From positions 186,001 to 250,000 of the forward strand of contig JAPTYO010000049.1 in the NCBI GenBank assembly GCA_036873135.1: 64,000 nucleotides of DNA. The letters are read 5' to 3'. Made by a program: the position numbers and the translations under genes. Below, one piece after another: positions 25,220-36,540 of the stretch (its first letter is position 1; every line of letters begins with the position of its first letter). The notes below the pieces were generated by a model, which was given only the letters and a program-made list of their open reading frames with translations, was not told where the DNA came from and did no database searches. Origin of the DNA: Clarkia xantiana subsp. parviflora (taxonomy: Eukaryota; Streptophyta; Magnoliopsida; Myrtales; Onagraceae).

Positions 25220-25930
25220 GAGAAACTGATATGGATCAGAGGAGAAAAGGTGACAAGCAGACAAAAGTTGGATTATGTACATGCCAAAAAAAAAATTGTT
25301 TTGGCTACAAAAACTGTCGTGTTTGGCAATGTAATTAAGATTATATTTCAAATTAGATTTCTTAATTTGACTAGATTTGTCTGATATTGTGGAAGAAACT
25401 CTTGTTTTTTTTCTGAAATTTAAAGAAAAAAATAACCTAGATTACATCCCAACTCATTCAAATAATGCACTCCAATTTCAAAGAACAAAAAAAACTAAAA
25501 TTCATAGAATGTAAATCAATATATGAGAAATTCTTATATTTATAAACTGTAGATGATTTGATTGTTTAGTTTGTCGTACTATTAGATAAATTTGAAAAAA
25601 TAGCGAGAGGAGAATAAGAAAAGTGAACTGTTTAACAAAAATGGAATTTGAAGTAATGATACTAATTTATTTTTTTAATAATTAAGTGAGAAACGACTAG
25701 GGTTTGTATAAGGAGAAAACAAAGAGTTCGAAAACTTTGTATTGTAGATTTTTTTTATCATTTTAGAACATTCTTTATCTGAATGGTTGTTTAACTTCTT
25801 ATTTCCTCTAACATTGGTGTGTTTGGTATGCGGAAATGTGAGATGTAATCCATAATTATTTTTTAAGGTAATTATATCTGACACATAACACACCACATAG
25901 TAAATTACCGTCTCTCAAAATTTTCAATTG
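25220..25930. other. AT-rich FBL10-like upstream region
   Basis: Nothing recognisable beyond A/T runs; presumably promoter-proximal DNA of the F-box gene, which reads leftward from 25159. Confidence 0.4.
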
Positions 25931-25934
25931 ATCT

Positions 25935-27560
25935 ATATATATATATAAATTTGGCATGAAAGAGAATAAGCCTTTATTCTAATGCTGCATTATCAAATTA
26001 TCTACTCGCGGTTGTGTCTCACGCGCTCCTTCCAATTCAATTTGCTTGCTTTTGCTTTGCCCATTTCAGTTATCTCCTCAACTACTGACCTCATTTATTT
26101 CTTAAAGAGGTCATCTAATATTACAGATCTATTTTTTAAGGTAATTAATTCTGACACATAACACGTCACATAATAAATTACTGTCTCCTGAAACCTTCAG
26201 TTGATCTATATATATAGCCTGAAACAGAATAAGACTTTCACTATAGTGCAACCACATTAGTAAATAAATCAACTCGCGGTTGTATCTCACGCGCTCCTTC
26301 CAGTTAAATTTGTTTGTTTCTTCTTCGCCCGTTCCAGTTTAGTTCTCTCCTCAATTATCTAAAAGAGAATAAGACTTTCATTCATGTGCGGCCATATTAG
26401 CAAATTTATCTACCCGCGGTTGTGTCTCACGCGCTCCTTCCAATTTAATTTGCCTGCTTCTGCTTCGCCCATTTCAGTTAAGTTCTCTTCAATTATTGAC
26501 CTCATTTATTTCTCAAAGAGGTCAGCTAATATTACAAATCTATTTTCTAAGGTAATTAATTTTGACACATGCATAACACGTCACGTAATAAATTACTATT
26601 TCATGAAACCTTCAGTTGATATATATATATATATATATAAACCTAGCTTGAAAGAGAATAAGACTTTCACTCTTGTGCAGCCACATTAGTAAATATATCA
26701 ACTCGCGGTTGTGTCTCACGCGCTCCTTCCAGTTCAATTCGCTTGCTTCTTCTTCACCATTTCAGTTTAGTTAGGGATGTCAACGGGGCGGGTCGGGGCG
26801 GGTATCGCTTGCCCCGTACCCGCCCCGCGGGTCGAGATGGTCGATCCGTACCCGCCCCACACAGTTCACGGGGCGGGGCGGGTCGACCCGCGGGTCACCT
26901 ATTAGTGGTATATTATATATTATTAGCAATTTAAACCCTAAATTATATATTTACCATATACAAATTCAATTTAAAATTTAAATCACAAATAATAAATTTA
27001 ACTTCAAATCCAAATACAAGTCACAAATCCTAATTATTTTAACTATGTATTATATTACCTATATAGTTTTATATAAATATGTGTAATATATATATATAAA
27101 TTATCCACATACGGGGCGGGGCGGATCAACGGGGCGGGACGACCCCAAAACCGTACCCGCCCCACGGGTCACGGATCGCGGATCAACGGGTCAAAATCGG
27201 AGCGGGGCCCCGCGGGTCACGGATTACCCGTGACCCGTTGCCACCCCTAAGTTTAGTTCTCTCCTCGATTACTGATCTCATTTATTTCTCAAAGAGGTCA
27301 TCTAATATTACATATCTATTTTCTAAGGTACTTAATTCAGACACATAACACATTACATAATAAATTACCGTCTCTTGAAACATTTAGTTTATATATATAA
27401 ATATAAATCTGGCCTGAAAGAGAATAAGACTTCCACTCCTGTGCTGCCACATTAATAAATACTTTAACTCACGGGTGTGTCTCACGCGCTCCTTTCAGCT
27501 TAGTTCGCTTGCTTCTGCTTCGCCCGTTTCAGTCCAGTTCTCTCTTCAATTTGGAAAGAC
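25935..27560. repeat. Five diverged direct repeats upstream of the FBL10-like gene
   Basis: The sequence CGCGGTTGTGTCTCACGCGC or a close variant occurs near 26007, 26275, 26417, 26704 and 27471, each preceded by GAATAAGACTTTCACT-type and followed by TTCAGTTTAGTTCTCTCC-type sequence. Spacing varies from about 140 to 290 bp, and 767 bp where a 478-bp hAT element is inserted. Function unknown. Confidence 0.8.
26772..27249. mobile_element. Non-autonomous hAT element (GGGGCGGG-rich) with perfect 8-bp target duplication
   Basis: Starts TAGGGATGTCAACGGGGCGG at 26772 and ends TGACCCGTTGCCACCCCTA at 27249. Flanking 8-mers AGTTTAGT are identical (26764-26771, 27250-27257). The ends are built from GGGGCGGGTC-type words and the middle is AT-rich. 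Length 478 bp, non-coding. The uninterrupted host sequence AGTTTAGTTCTCTCCTC is seen at about 26338 in a sister repeat. Confidence 0.9.
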
Positions 27561-29210
27561 GAAGCGAAAGGCTGTTGTCGATCTGTGCGCCGTCACCAGC
27601 TGTGACCCAGTCTGATTCCTGCATGCCGGCGCCATATTTAGCGGAGCTTTTTTTGAGCTAATATAATTTTTTCATTTATAGTCTCAAAGAGGTAATCTAA
27701 TATTATAGATCCATTTTTTGAGGTAATTACTTTGACACAAGTCGCATTGTAAGTTAACGTATCTCAGAATCTTCAATTGATTTTACCATAAATCTAACTA
27801 TAGATTTTTTTTTTTCAATGAATAATTCGTTTATTATAACGCCTACAGAACTTAAGTCGGATTAAAAATCAAGTAGTAAAAGGAAAAAAGGTGCATGTAC
27901 CCAATTTGTCAGACACATCGCCTTTATGAATTGTATCACAATCCAGTTTGTACAATAATTCGCGCTTCGCGTAGTGAATCTCTATACGAGTTGTGCCCAT
28001 TGATCTATGATGGTCGCACAGGTTGTAGATCCTCCATTATGGCGTCATGTCAGTTCCACTATTTGATTGCTTACAAGTTCTGAATCATGCCGCCCTACAT
28101 GATAGTTCATTAATCAAGTCCGATTGAGTATAAATTAATTAGAAGCAACAAACCCTAATTAAGTAGGTTATGGCCGAATTAATAAGGGGTTAGGTCTAAG
28201 TGGGCTTGATCATTAACTATAAGGATTACAGTCCATTAAATTGACCCTAATAGTGTATTTCACCCGACCTATTAGTGGTAACTTGGTGATTAAGTTGTAA
28301 CCAATTCAATATTAGAAAAGTGAATATATATTGTATCTATAAAGATAGATATGGTAATTATAAAAATAATATGTTGTGCCATATATCTTAGTAGATTATA
28401 TCGTGGAAACAAGTCACTCTCTCCAATATATATATAGGTTCGGCCGAACTCATCTGAACTAGTGCGCATAATTCTTTTACACTACCAACAGTGAGAAGAG
28501 AGCTGCCGCAAACCCTAGTAATCCCCTAGTTTGTTTCCTTCCATCCGAGCGGTTCAGTCCATGGAGTCTTGTGCCGTCTTTTGTACTTAGGAGCAAGATT
28601 GAGGGACCCAGGTCGGCGAGCCGCAATACAACCTCGTTGAAGATTCTTTAGAGCGAGGAATCGAAGATCTAACTGTAGAGTTAACTATACGGGTGAGCCA
28701 ATACTTCGAGTCTAGGACCTATGATGATTTATCTTGCCATTGCCGGTTAGTATTTGCGATTTACTTATTAGAATATTTGTGATTTAGTAATATCAGATCT
28801 TGTATAGATTGTTGTTATTGATTGTAGATTGAATATTCAATTATAAAATTGGGGTAAAATATAGTCTTTATAGGGGTGATGTTTGATCTTCCTTATGAAG
28901 AGAGTCTGCAATTTTCTGGTCCTTCGAGAAGAGTCGATAGTCTTATATTTTTCTATTCCTCGTATGTAATTTAACTATTCATTCGAAGTGAAATTATGAA
29001 ATCTAAAAAGCCCGGATTAATATAGGTAAATGGGCTTTCATAAATGCTAGCTTTGAGCCACCTTAGAGTTGGGCTAGAAAATTGGAGCCCATTGTTTTGA
29101 GTGTCTAATTGCCCAAGTAAGGTATGCTTATCCCACTTTAAAAATAATATTTTGTTGCTTAAAATGTCAATTTTAACGTTAAAATCAGTAAAAAAAAAAA
29201 TCTTATTGTT
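27560..29210. other. Gene-free; 28110-28760 looks LTR-like
   Basis: No coding similarity. The part from about 28110 to 28760 has a TATA-like run (28420-28436) followed by a leader-like stretch with ACCCTAGTAATCCCC, which resembles the U3-R-U5 arrangement of a retrotransposon LTR. Neither TG...CA borders nor a second copy was found, so a solo LTR is only a possibility. Confidence 0.3.
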
Positions 29211-29215
29211 AGGAC

Positions 29216-29808
29216 TGTTAGGAGATTAAAACTGGGAGCGAGCCCAGACCCACTACATAAATTCTGAGATTCCATAGTAAAACTAATTAGTAATAGGAGT
29301 AACGCACCAAGCTTATATAGTGTTCATACTCTTTAATCTAACTGATGTGGTACAATTCACTTACATGTACACTTAATAATCTCCCACTTACATGTGAGTC
29401 CACCGTAACTCCCCCTTAACCAGAAGTCTACCCACATCGTAGCTCCCCCTTAACCGAAAGTCAACGACAACAAACTATGGAATTTTCAAACCAGCCTCTC
29501 GAACGGTCACGTCATACACTGAACGAACCAAGGAACAACCACAAAACATCACGTACCACGTGTCGCCGTTCTTACCAGGACTCGCAACTTTATGCCCTTC
29601 CAGACTTCTCGGACCGATCCACCGGCTCTGATACCAATTGTTGGGAGATTAAAACTGGGGAGCGAGCCCATACCCACTACATAAGCCCACTGAGGTTTCA
29701 TACTAAATCCAATTGGTAATAGTAGGAGTACCCCACCAAGCTTATACAGTGTTCCAACTCTTTAATCCAACCGATGTGGTACGATTTCGCTTACACATAC
29801 ACTTAACA
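29216..29808 (-). mobile_element. TRIM (terminal-repeat retrotransposon in miniature)
   Basis: Two direct LTRs: 29216-29378 (about 163 bp) and 29639-29808 (170 bp). On the element strand each starts T(G/A)TTAAGTGT and ends CTCC(T/C)AACA, and both contain CACATC, GAGT and AAGCTTGGTG blocks in the same order. Just inside the 5' LTR, two bases in, is TGGTATCAGAGCC (29625-29636), complementary to initiator tRNA-Met, the standard primer-binding site. A purine-rich AAGTGGGAG sits next to the 3' LTR. A 5-bp target duplication AGGAC flanks the element (29211-29215, 29809-29813). The internal region is about 260 bp without coding capacity, so it must have moved with proteins of another element. Confidence 0.9.
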
Positions 29809-30229
29809 AGGACACCGAATATTAACATTTTAAATCTGGAACAACTATTAACAACATGACATATAGTTGTAACTGTTTTAGGTTCTTAACCCTTACAATT
29901 AGCAACATTGTTATTAATCTTTGTTTTATTAATCACATGTGCTAGAAAATTCCATAAGTGGTCCTTTGAAGCATTGCTGGGTTTCGATGGCTATAGCCAT
30001 AAGGACCTTATGATAAGGTCCAGGGGTGGTCCTTAGGGTTTAGCCACGTTGTTTCCTAGGAATCTTGGCAACAATACAGTGTTCCTAGGACTTCTCTTCG
30101 TCCCTGAGAACGAGCCAATGTTTCATTGTCATGTCTTTTTTCCTTGAAAACGAACCAAATTCACCCGTTTGAATTCTTCAACTAAACTTTGTTTGATTTT
30201 TGTGAAAAGGAAAGTACATCAACGCGGCT

Positions 30230-30605
30230 CAGAATTAAATTGTTACTTTTAACTATCTTAGATTTCAACTTTGTTGCTATTTGGTGTTTCCGTCAAATTT
30301 TCCGATTAAATTTAATAGAAACTAGTCATGTGCTGGTCACGTGACTAAATTAATTTGAAAATTCTTAAACTACCCCAAAATGCTCGGAATCGGAGGTGGG
30401 TGCCAGAATCGGACGGATAGCTTTGAAAAAAATATATAAGAGGCAAAATTGTATTTTCATCTCAATCTGTCAAAGTTAACCCAAAATTGGACGGAAAACC
30501 AAATCGCAACATAACTGAAACTTGCCAAATATTATCAATTTAATCCTGAGACACTAAACTGACACATGAAGTAAAATTGAGACACTAAATAATTTCATTT
30601 CCCTT
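30230..30605. mobile_element. Decayed MULE-like element related to 17217-17905
   Basis: Carries the family phrases TTGTTGCTATTTGGTGTTTC, GGTCACGTGACTAAATT, GTTAACCCAAAATTGGACGG and, at the right end, GAGACACTAAATAATTTCAT followed by TTCCCTTA. The left end is eroded. Confidence 0.5.
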
Positions 30606-31529
30606 ACCTAAAAAATAATGGGGACTTAATGTCTTACACAAAATAATGAAGTCTTACACCAAAATAATGAGGTTCGAGTATATTTTTTTTCAGGAATAAA
30701 CTTAGAGTTTCAATAAAAATACTCGGTAATAATACAATATTTGTCACGCCATATTTGTATATAGATACGCCATTGTAAACATATGCCAACTCACCCCATA
30801 TGCATTACAATATATATATATATATAATACAACTAGTTATTGACCCTCGTATTGCACGACATTTACTTATACGAAACTTAGATTATAATATTATTAACAT
30901 ATAAACTCATTTTTTAATTAATAAATATATTAAAATATCATATTCACCTTACTATTGCTTAATTTATCATAGTATAATGTACATGAAGTAGAAATATATA
31001 ATGTTATATATGTAATTCAGAAGTTGTAATATCTACTTTTTCATATAAAAAATATCTATTCGTAAATCAGAGTAGCTTAAAAAAAAAGTTACGACTTTTT
31101 TATTCTATCTAACAATAAATAATACTATAGTAAATTAAAGAAAATAAATATACTTTCAAAGATATTAAAGTTATTAATTATATTATTTAATGAGGCGAAA
31201 GCAAAAATTGCACTATCATTAATTTTGATAGTTTTAAATCTTAAAATTAGGGGTGTCAACGAGTCACGGCTACTCGCAAATCCTCTTTTATGTCCCGACA
31301 ACCCGTAAGACTTATAAGACGGGTACGAGTTTGGGGTCGTGGAATATGGGACCCATCCATATGATGTTGTCAGACAAAGCAAGCAGAGTGTAACAATTGT
31401 CTTTTTCTTTCCATTTCCTGCCCAGCTGGCACAACCAAGTCCCAAGTTCCCAACCCAACAAATACCCCAATCACCACTTCCCCCAGTGATCTCCTCGATT
31501 AGCCGAGCAACGGAGGCCACATATATAAG
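30606..31529. other. AT-rich intergenic DNA, no gene seen
   Basis: Contains short TA runs near 30812 and, at 31250-31340, a GGGTGTCAACGAGTCACGG stretch that resembles the word-rich end of a hAT-like element. Open frames on both strands at 31125-31557 lack any recognisable domain and overlap one another. Confidence 0.4.
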
Positions 31530-32060
31530 TTGCGTGTTAATAATTGTGTCGTGCTAAATTTACTGAACACGGATATGCATGATAAGCTTATCGTGTTACA
31601 TTTTATGAACATAAACACGATATGAATATTTTTGTGTAATCGTGTCGTGTATTGTGTTGTGTTAGGATATACAGTTGTACATCTCTATACGAGATCTTTA
31701 AGCAAAAATAAAAAAGAATGAACTTCATATATATATTTAAAAACTATAGATTAATATGCCAGTATTCATAAGTTAATAATATAGAGATTACAAACACTAA
31801 ACATTAAACCACTAATTGGAGTTTTTAAAGGTAATAAAAGATTTGTTCAAAAATACTCAAGAATTAGTCTTAGTAACACAACTTTATCGTGCTTGTCGTG
31901 TTATGATACCCGAACACGAACACGGCACATAAGTTATATCGTGTTAATCGTGTTCATGCTATCGTGTTATCGGTCTGCTATATGCTAGCAAGAGCACCTG
32001 TTTTTTTCGTGCATGTTCATGTCGTGCTATCGTGTCGTGTTACAAATTGTCAGCTCTATC
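31530..32060 (+). mobile_element. Degenerate hAT-like element rich in GTGTCGTG words (copy A)
   Basis: Ends consist of CGTGTCGTG, TATCGTGTTA and ACACGAACACGGCAC words. The middle (CATCTCTATACGAGATCTTT, AAACCACTAATTGGAGTTTT) matches copy B at 39949-40481 base for base over long stretches. Confidence 0.6.
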
Positions 32061-32200
32061 TAGAGATAGGGGTGAGCGGTTCCGAGTACCCTGTAACGAT
32101 ATTCCAGAACCAAATCAATACTTAACATTTCTAAATTTCATTACCCAAAACCGTACCAAAACCATTTAGAACTGGAACCGTCCCAGAACCCTTTAGTCGT
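32060..32200. repeat. Short GGTTCC-rich degenerate repeat
   Basis: GGGGTGAGCGGTTCCGAGTA and then ACCGTACCAAAACCATT, ACTGGAACCGTCCCAGAACC. Similar in style to 7650-7875; probably the remains of a small hAT-like element just upstream of the lipase promoter. Confidence 0.4.
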
Positions 32201-32291
32201 ACATTAGTGGGCTCAAGCGTTGATCGTGTCCACATGTTAACCGACCATATTGATCACTATTATTGAGCACCATCTGGCTAGTTATTGCTTC

Positions 32292-32299
32292 TATAAATA
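32292..32299 (+). promoter_or_regulatory. TATA box of the phospholipase A1 gene
   Basis: TATAAATA about 100 bases upstream of the ATG at 32395, giving an expected leader of about 70 bases. The leader is CT-rich (CTTCTTCATCATCTTCTTC), common in plant 5' UTRs. Confidence 0.65.
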
Positions 32300-32394
32300 T
32301 ACATCCCATCACCACTGTATTTAGAGCAACAAACCAATTAACCCCATATAGTGTACAATCCCTTCTTCATCATCTTCTTCTCTGCAGCCCAACA

Positions 32395-34005
32395 ATGGCT
32401 TCCCTTCTCTATACTTTCATTAACCCTAAGTGCACCCCCTCATTTTCCGACGAACTCGCCTTTTCGAAACCCCATAGCCTCGCCAAACACTCTCGGAACC
32501 GGAATCTCTTCTTTTCGTCGAACAAGGCGAAACCGAGACAGTCTCATCGGTGCTTCTCTATGTCGAGCATCTTCGAAATCATGCAAAAAGAGTTCGTTGA
32601 AGATGACGAGAGCGACGAAGCCGAAACCCTAGTTTTCGAGGAAGATCAAACCCTAGACGAAGCTCCCAAAGAAGACATTCGGCCGCTCAACGAGATTTGG
32701 CGGGAGATTCAAGGATCGGACGATTGGGAAGGTTTATTAGAACCGATGAACTCTCACCTTCGTCGGGAAATAATCCGGTACGGGGAGCTCGCGCAGGCGT
32801 GTTACGACTCCTTCGACTTCGACCCGCACTCGAAGTATTGTGGCTCGTGCAAGTATCCGGGAGTCGAGTTCTTCGACAAGCTCGAGACGGGGTATTCGGG
32901 TTACAAAATGTCGCGGTATCTTTACGCTACGTCGAATATCAACTTACCGAACTTTTTTCAACACTCGCGGTTTAGTAAAGTTTGGAGCAAGTACGCGAAT
33001 TGGATGGGGTACATCGCGGTCATGACCGACGAGGACGAGATCAAGCGAATCGGGCGGCGCGATATCTTGATCGCGTGGCGTGGCACGGTGACCTATCTCG
33101 AGTGGATTTGCGACCTCAAAGACATTCTTCATCCCGCAAACTTCGGAGACGACCCGTCGGTTAAGATCGAGGCGGGTTTCTACGACTTGTACACCCAGAA
33201 AGAGGACAACTGTCACAATTGTTCGTTCTCGGCGAGGGAGCAAATCCTCGCCGAGGTCAAACGATTGCTCGAATACTATAAAGGCGAAGAGGTCAGCATC
33301 ACGGTAACCGGTCACAGTCTGGGGTCGGCTCTGGCGATTATCAGCGCTTACGATATCGCGGAAATGGGCCTCAATATCGGGCCCACGAATAAAGTTCCGA
33401 TCACGGTTTACTCATTCGCAGGGCCCAGAGTCGGGAACCTCAAGTTTAAGGAGCGGTGCGAGGAGCTCGGTGTTAAGGTTCTACGGGTCGTGAATGTCCA
33501 CGATAAGGTCCCGACCGTGCCGGGGATCATCGCGAACGAGAAGATGCAATTTCAAAAGTATTTAGAGGATAAAATGGCGTTCCCGTGGAGCTACGCTCAT
33601 GTCGGGGTCGAGCTTGCGTTAGACCATAACGAATCCCCGTTTTTGAAACCGTCGATCGATCCTAACTGTTCGCATAACCTCGAGGCGTATCTCCACCTCG
33701 TGGACGGGTACCGCGGCAAGGGTAAAAAGTTCAAGCTCGCGATGAAAAGAGATATCGCGCTGGTTAATAAAAGTTGTAATTTTTTAAAGAGCGAGTACGG
33801 TGTCCCGCCTAGCTGGAGGCAGGACGAGAATAAGGGAATGGTGCGGGGAAGTGATGGGCGGTGGATCGTGCCCGACCGGAGGATCATCGACGGCCACCCT
33901 CCGGACACGGCCCACCACCTCAACCAAGTGCTCAAGATTAAGGGTACCAAGAAAAATCAAATTGATGAAAATAATGATAACCTAACATTACAAGGGGCAA
34001 CATGA
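32395..34005 (+). CDS. Phospholipase A1-I gamma, chloroplastic (DAD1-like lipase)
   Basis: Intronless, 536 residues from ATG 32395 to TGA 34005; earlier in-frame non-ATG codons were disregarded and the ATG follows a TATA box and leader. The first 50-60 residues are Ser/Arg/Lys-rich with few acids, fitting a plastid transit peptide. The class 3 lipase core spans about 130-440. The nucleophile elbow is GHSLG at 306-310 (Ser308), the acid lies in VVNVHDKVP (Asp370), and the histidine is in HNLEAYLHLVDG (427 or 434). PLA1-I gamma enzymes release fatty acids at sn-1 from phosphatidylcholine and galactolipids and feed oxylipin/jasmonate synthesis. All catalytic residues are present, so the gene is probably functional. 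GC content is clearly higher than in surrounding DNA. Confidence 0.93.
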   Translation: MASLLYTFINPKCTPSFSDELAFSKPHSLAKHSRNRNLFFSSNKAKPRQSHRCFSMSSIFEIMQKEFVEDDESDEAETLVFEEDQTLDEAPKEDIRPLNEIWREIQGSDDWEGLLEPMNSHLRREIIRYGELAQACYDSFDFDPHSKYCGSCKYPGVEFFDKLETGYSGYKMSRYLYATSNINLPNFFQHSRFSKVWSKYANWMGYIAVMTDEDEIKRIGRRDILIAWRGTVTYLEWICDLKDILHPANFGDDPSVKIEAGFYDLYTQKEDNCHNCSFSAREQILAEVKRLLEYYKGEEVSITVTGHSLGSALAIISAYDIAEMGLNIGPTNKVPITVYSFAGPRVGNLKFKERCEELGVKVLRVVNVHDKVPTVPGIIANEKMQFQKYLEDKMAFPWSYAHVGVELALDHNESPFLKPSIDPNCSHNLEAYLHLVDGYRGKGKKFKLAMKRDIALVNKSCNFLKSEYGVPPSWRQDENKGMVRGSDGRWIVPDRRIIDGHPPDTAHHLNQVLKIKGTKKNQIDENNDNLTLQGAT

Positions 34006-35232
34006 TATATGCACTTTTTAGAGTTTGTTAGGGTTTTTAGAACATTTAAGAAACCCTGACTTCATATGTGTAGATACATTGAATAATAATATGTAGTCAG
34101 TGATTCATCTAAATCAAATGTTTTAGATTCAACACTTTAATAATAAAAAAATATTTATAATTAATCAACACTTTATTATCTCTTACAATAACGCAAATAC
34201 GAATAAGATTTTATTTTCTTTTTATTTTTTTACGAACAAGAATTATATAGTAAGCTATGTATATATATACTTAAGACACATGTACACACAGAAACGTGCC
34301 CCACACACGTACATTATTACGCGTGCATCATTATTTTGCCAAATTGTATTGTTTTCGCAAATTCGATATAAATAACGTTACGTTGAAATATAATTAAGTC
34401 ATCCCTTCACCTAGAAATGTTAAAGTATAAAGATTAAATTACGCATTCGCATATCATCTTAAAGTTTTAAGACAATTAGTTAAGTTCTTAGTCTTAACTT
34501 TTTTATAGTATCAGAGCGCGCATATTTAAATCTTTGTATTGCTGAGTTTAAAACCCTGTTTAATTAAATTAAATTTTTACGTGTGTTGGAGCTTCAAAAT
34601 AATTCAGTTCACATGTGAGGTAAATGTTTTTTTTTTTAATATATATATATATATATTATTATTATTTTACCATTTGGTCCAATAATTGTCGGTTTATGTA
34701 GGACCATTATTTTGCAACTTTCATTATCACGTTGGCTTGTGCAGTCTTGCTTAGCTTGTCTTTGGCTCATGTCGAGTTCCTCCTTTATATATACGGTGTA
34801 TCCGTGAGCTTGTTCTTTTCAAAACCATTATAATTGGCTATGGTTCATTTCAAACTTTGCATTTTTCAAGCTATATATATATATATAGTTGCTCAAATTA
34901 AGAATTTTTAAGACAAATTAGACAATCGTCCACGTTGCGCGCGCATTATTTTTGTGAGAACGTTACAAAAACATGATACGTTGACATTGAGATGACAAGA
35001 GCATGTTAAGAGACGAGTGGGTAAATATTGTCTTTTTATTTATTAAAAAAATTATAGTCGAGCAAATCATTATCGGATCTAGCCATATAAATGTTTTTTT
35101 TTTTCAAAATGATTTATTAGATGAAATAATTTTTTTAATAAATAAAGGAAAAGAAACAACATAAAAGAAACAAGTTAGATTACAAAATGTCCTATCTTGT
35201 GACGTGCTTAAAACATCATACACCATTAGGTG
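34006..35232. other. Lipase 3' UTR and AT-rich intergenic DNA
   Basis: AATAATAA-type signals follow the lipase stop by about 75 bases. Beyond this are A/T runs, including an (AT)n tract near 34640-34655. No gene or element was recognised up to the hAT-like element at 35233. Confidence 0.4.
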
Positions 35233-35745
35233 TAGGGGTAGGCATAAAAACCCGGGAACCGAAACCCGAGGAAAACATTCCCAATCCGTCGAAAACTCGT
35301 CACGAGTTAAAATCCAAACTCATTTCCAGAAACCCAGAAAAACCGAGCCCGTCCACCTGCAACTAAAATAACCCTTGAAAAAATATTATTGGAGACCAGT
35401 AGTATAATCAACGATGTGAACATTTTGTACTATAATTTTTTTTTTTGTGTATAATCAACGTAAAATTAAGATATAAATCATTTCATGTATATTTTTTCTT
35501 AATATTGTGAAGTTTTTGACCGATTTTATAAAAAAAATAACATAAATGTATTAATTGTTTAAAAACCTAACATAAATTTCGTATTTTTTTTAGATATATA
35601 TAGATTTATTTATAATATACATTTCCATATATGTGTTAATTAGTTTGAAACCGAACCCTCCCGAACCCGAAAATAAAAAACCCGAAAATTTATAAGCGGA
35701 TTTTATTCTTAAAAAACCCGTCTGAACCTGCCCGCACCAACCCTA
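35233..35745. mobile_element. Non-autonomous hAT-like element with near-perfect 8-bp target duplication
   Basis: Starts TAGGGGTAGGCATAAAAACC at 35233 and ends GCACCAACCCTA at 35745. Flanking 8-mers are ATTAGGTG (35225-35232) and GTTAGGTG (35746-35753). The ends are rich in AACCCG/CGAACCC words. A further flanking repeat (TAAAACATCATACACCATTA) lies on both sides, at about 35208 and 35757. Confidence 0.7.
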
Positions 35746-36056
35746 GTTAGGTGCCTAAAACATCATACACCATTAGATGAATGTAGTTAATTAAGTGTAT
35801 TACGGAGGCAAAGTCATTAATGCATCTACCAAACGTTAGTTAGACGCCATTAATGCATCATAAGGTAAATAGAGAAATCCGTTTCTGAGGAGTAAGAATC
35901 TGTTTGGTCTGTAACTGAAATCTCATGTACCATCAATTGTCGTGTCTCTGTGTGTATTGTCAGGACAACGATTGAGGATGTGAAAAGCTTGTCGTCCTTG
36001 TTAGCAAGCATGTCACGGGTATGATGAACATGAATCATTGAAATAGTAGTTGAAAA

Positions 36057-36154
36057 TTTTGGGCTTAGCCCAATTTATGATACAGTTCTTAGATTTCGGC
36101 CCAATTTTTGGGCTTAGCCCAATTTATGATACAGTTCTTAGATTTCGGCCCAAT
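36057..36154. repeat. Tandem duplication, 2 copies of 49 bp
   Basis: TTTTGGGCTTAGCCCAATTT and the following ATGATACAGTTCTTAGATTT occur twice, 49 bases apart, identical. GGGCTTAGCCC is itself palindromic. Confidence 0.9.
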
Positions 36155-36540
36155 AACTGGACAAAAATGCTATAGCATTGTATTGCCAGTAATTTGGGTG
36201 AATTTGCTTACTTGAGTTGTGTGTTGCAATCTACAAAGCAAATATGTTTACTTGAAATATAAATAATAAACCACATATAACAATTTAGGGTTTTAAGGTT
36301 TTAAGACAGTTGATTAAGTAGTATGTCTGAAATTTTATGTGGTATTAAAATTTATAAGTTCGGATTTCTATAGTTGCAAATTAAACCTGTAAATGGAGAT
36401 TAAATCACACTCGACGTACAAGTGATATGAAATGTTGAAATATATAAATGTCAAATTATATCTTCACATATCATCTTAAAGTTTTAGAACATCTGTATAA
36501 TTTCAACTATACTATGATAGCAAACTATAAACAATGTTAC

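Noticed and set aside
29477..29719. 80-codon plus-strand frame
   Set aside because: It crosses the TRIM internal region, the primer-binding site and into the LTR, opposite to the element's strand.
31125..31557. A 131-codon minus frame and a 72-codon plus frame
   Set aside because: No recognisable domain, no splice context, low-complexity ends; considered chance.
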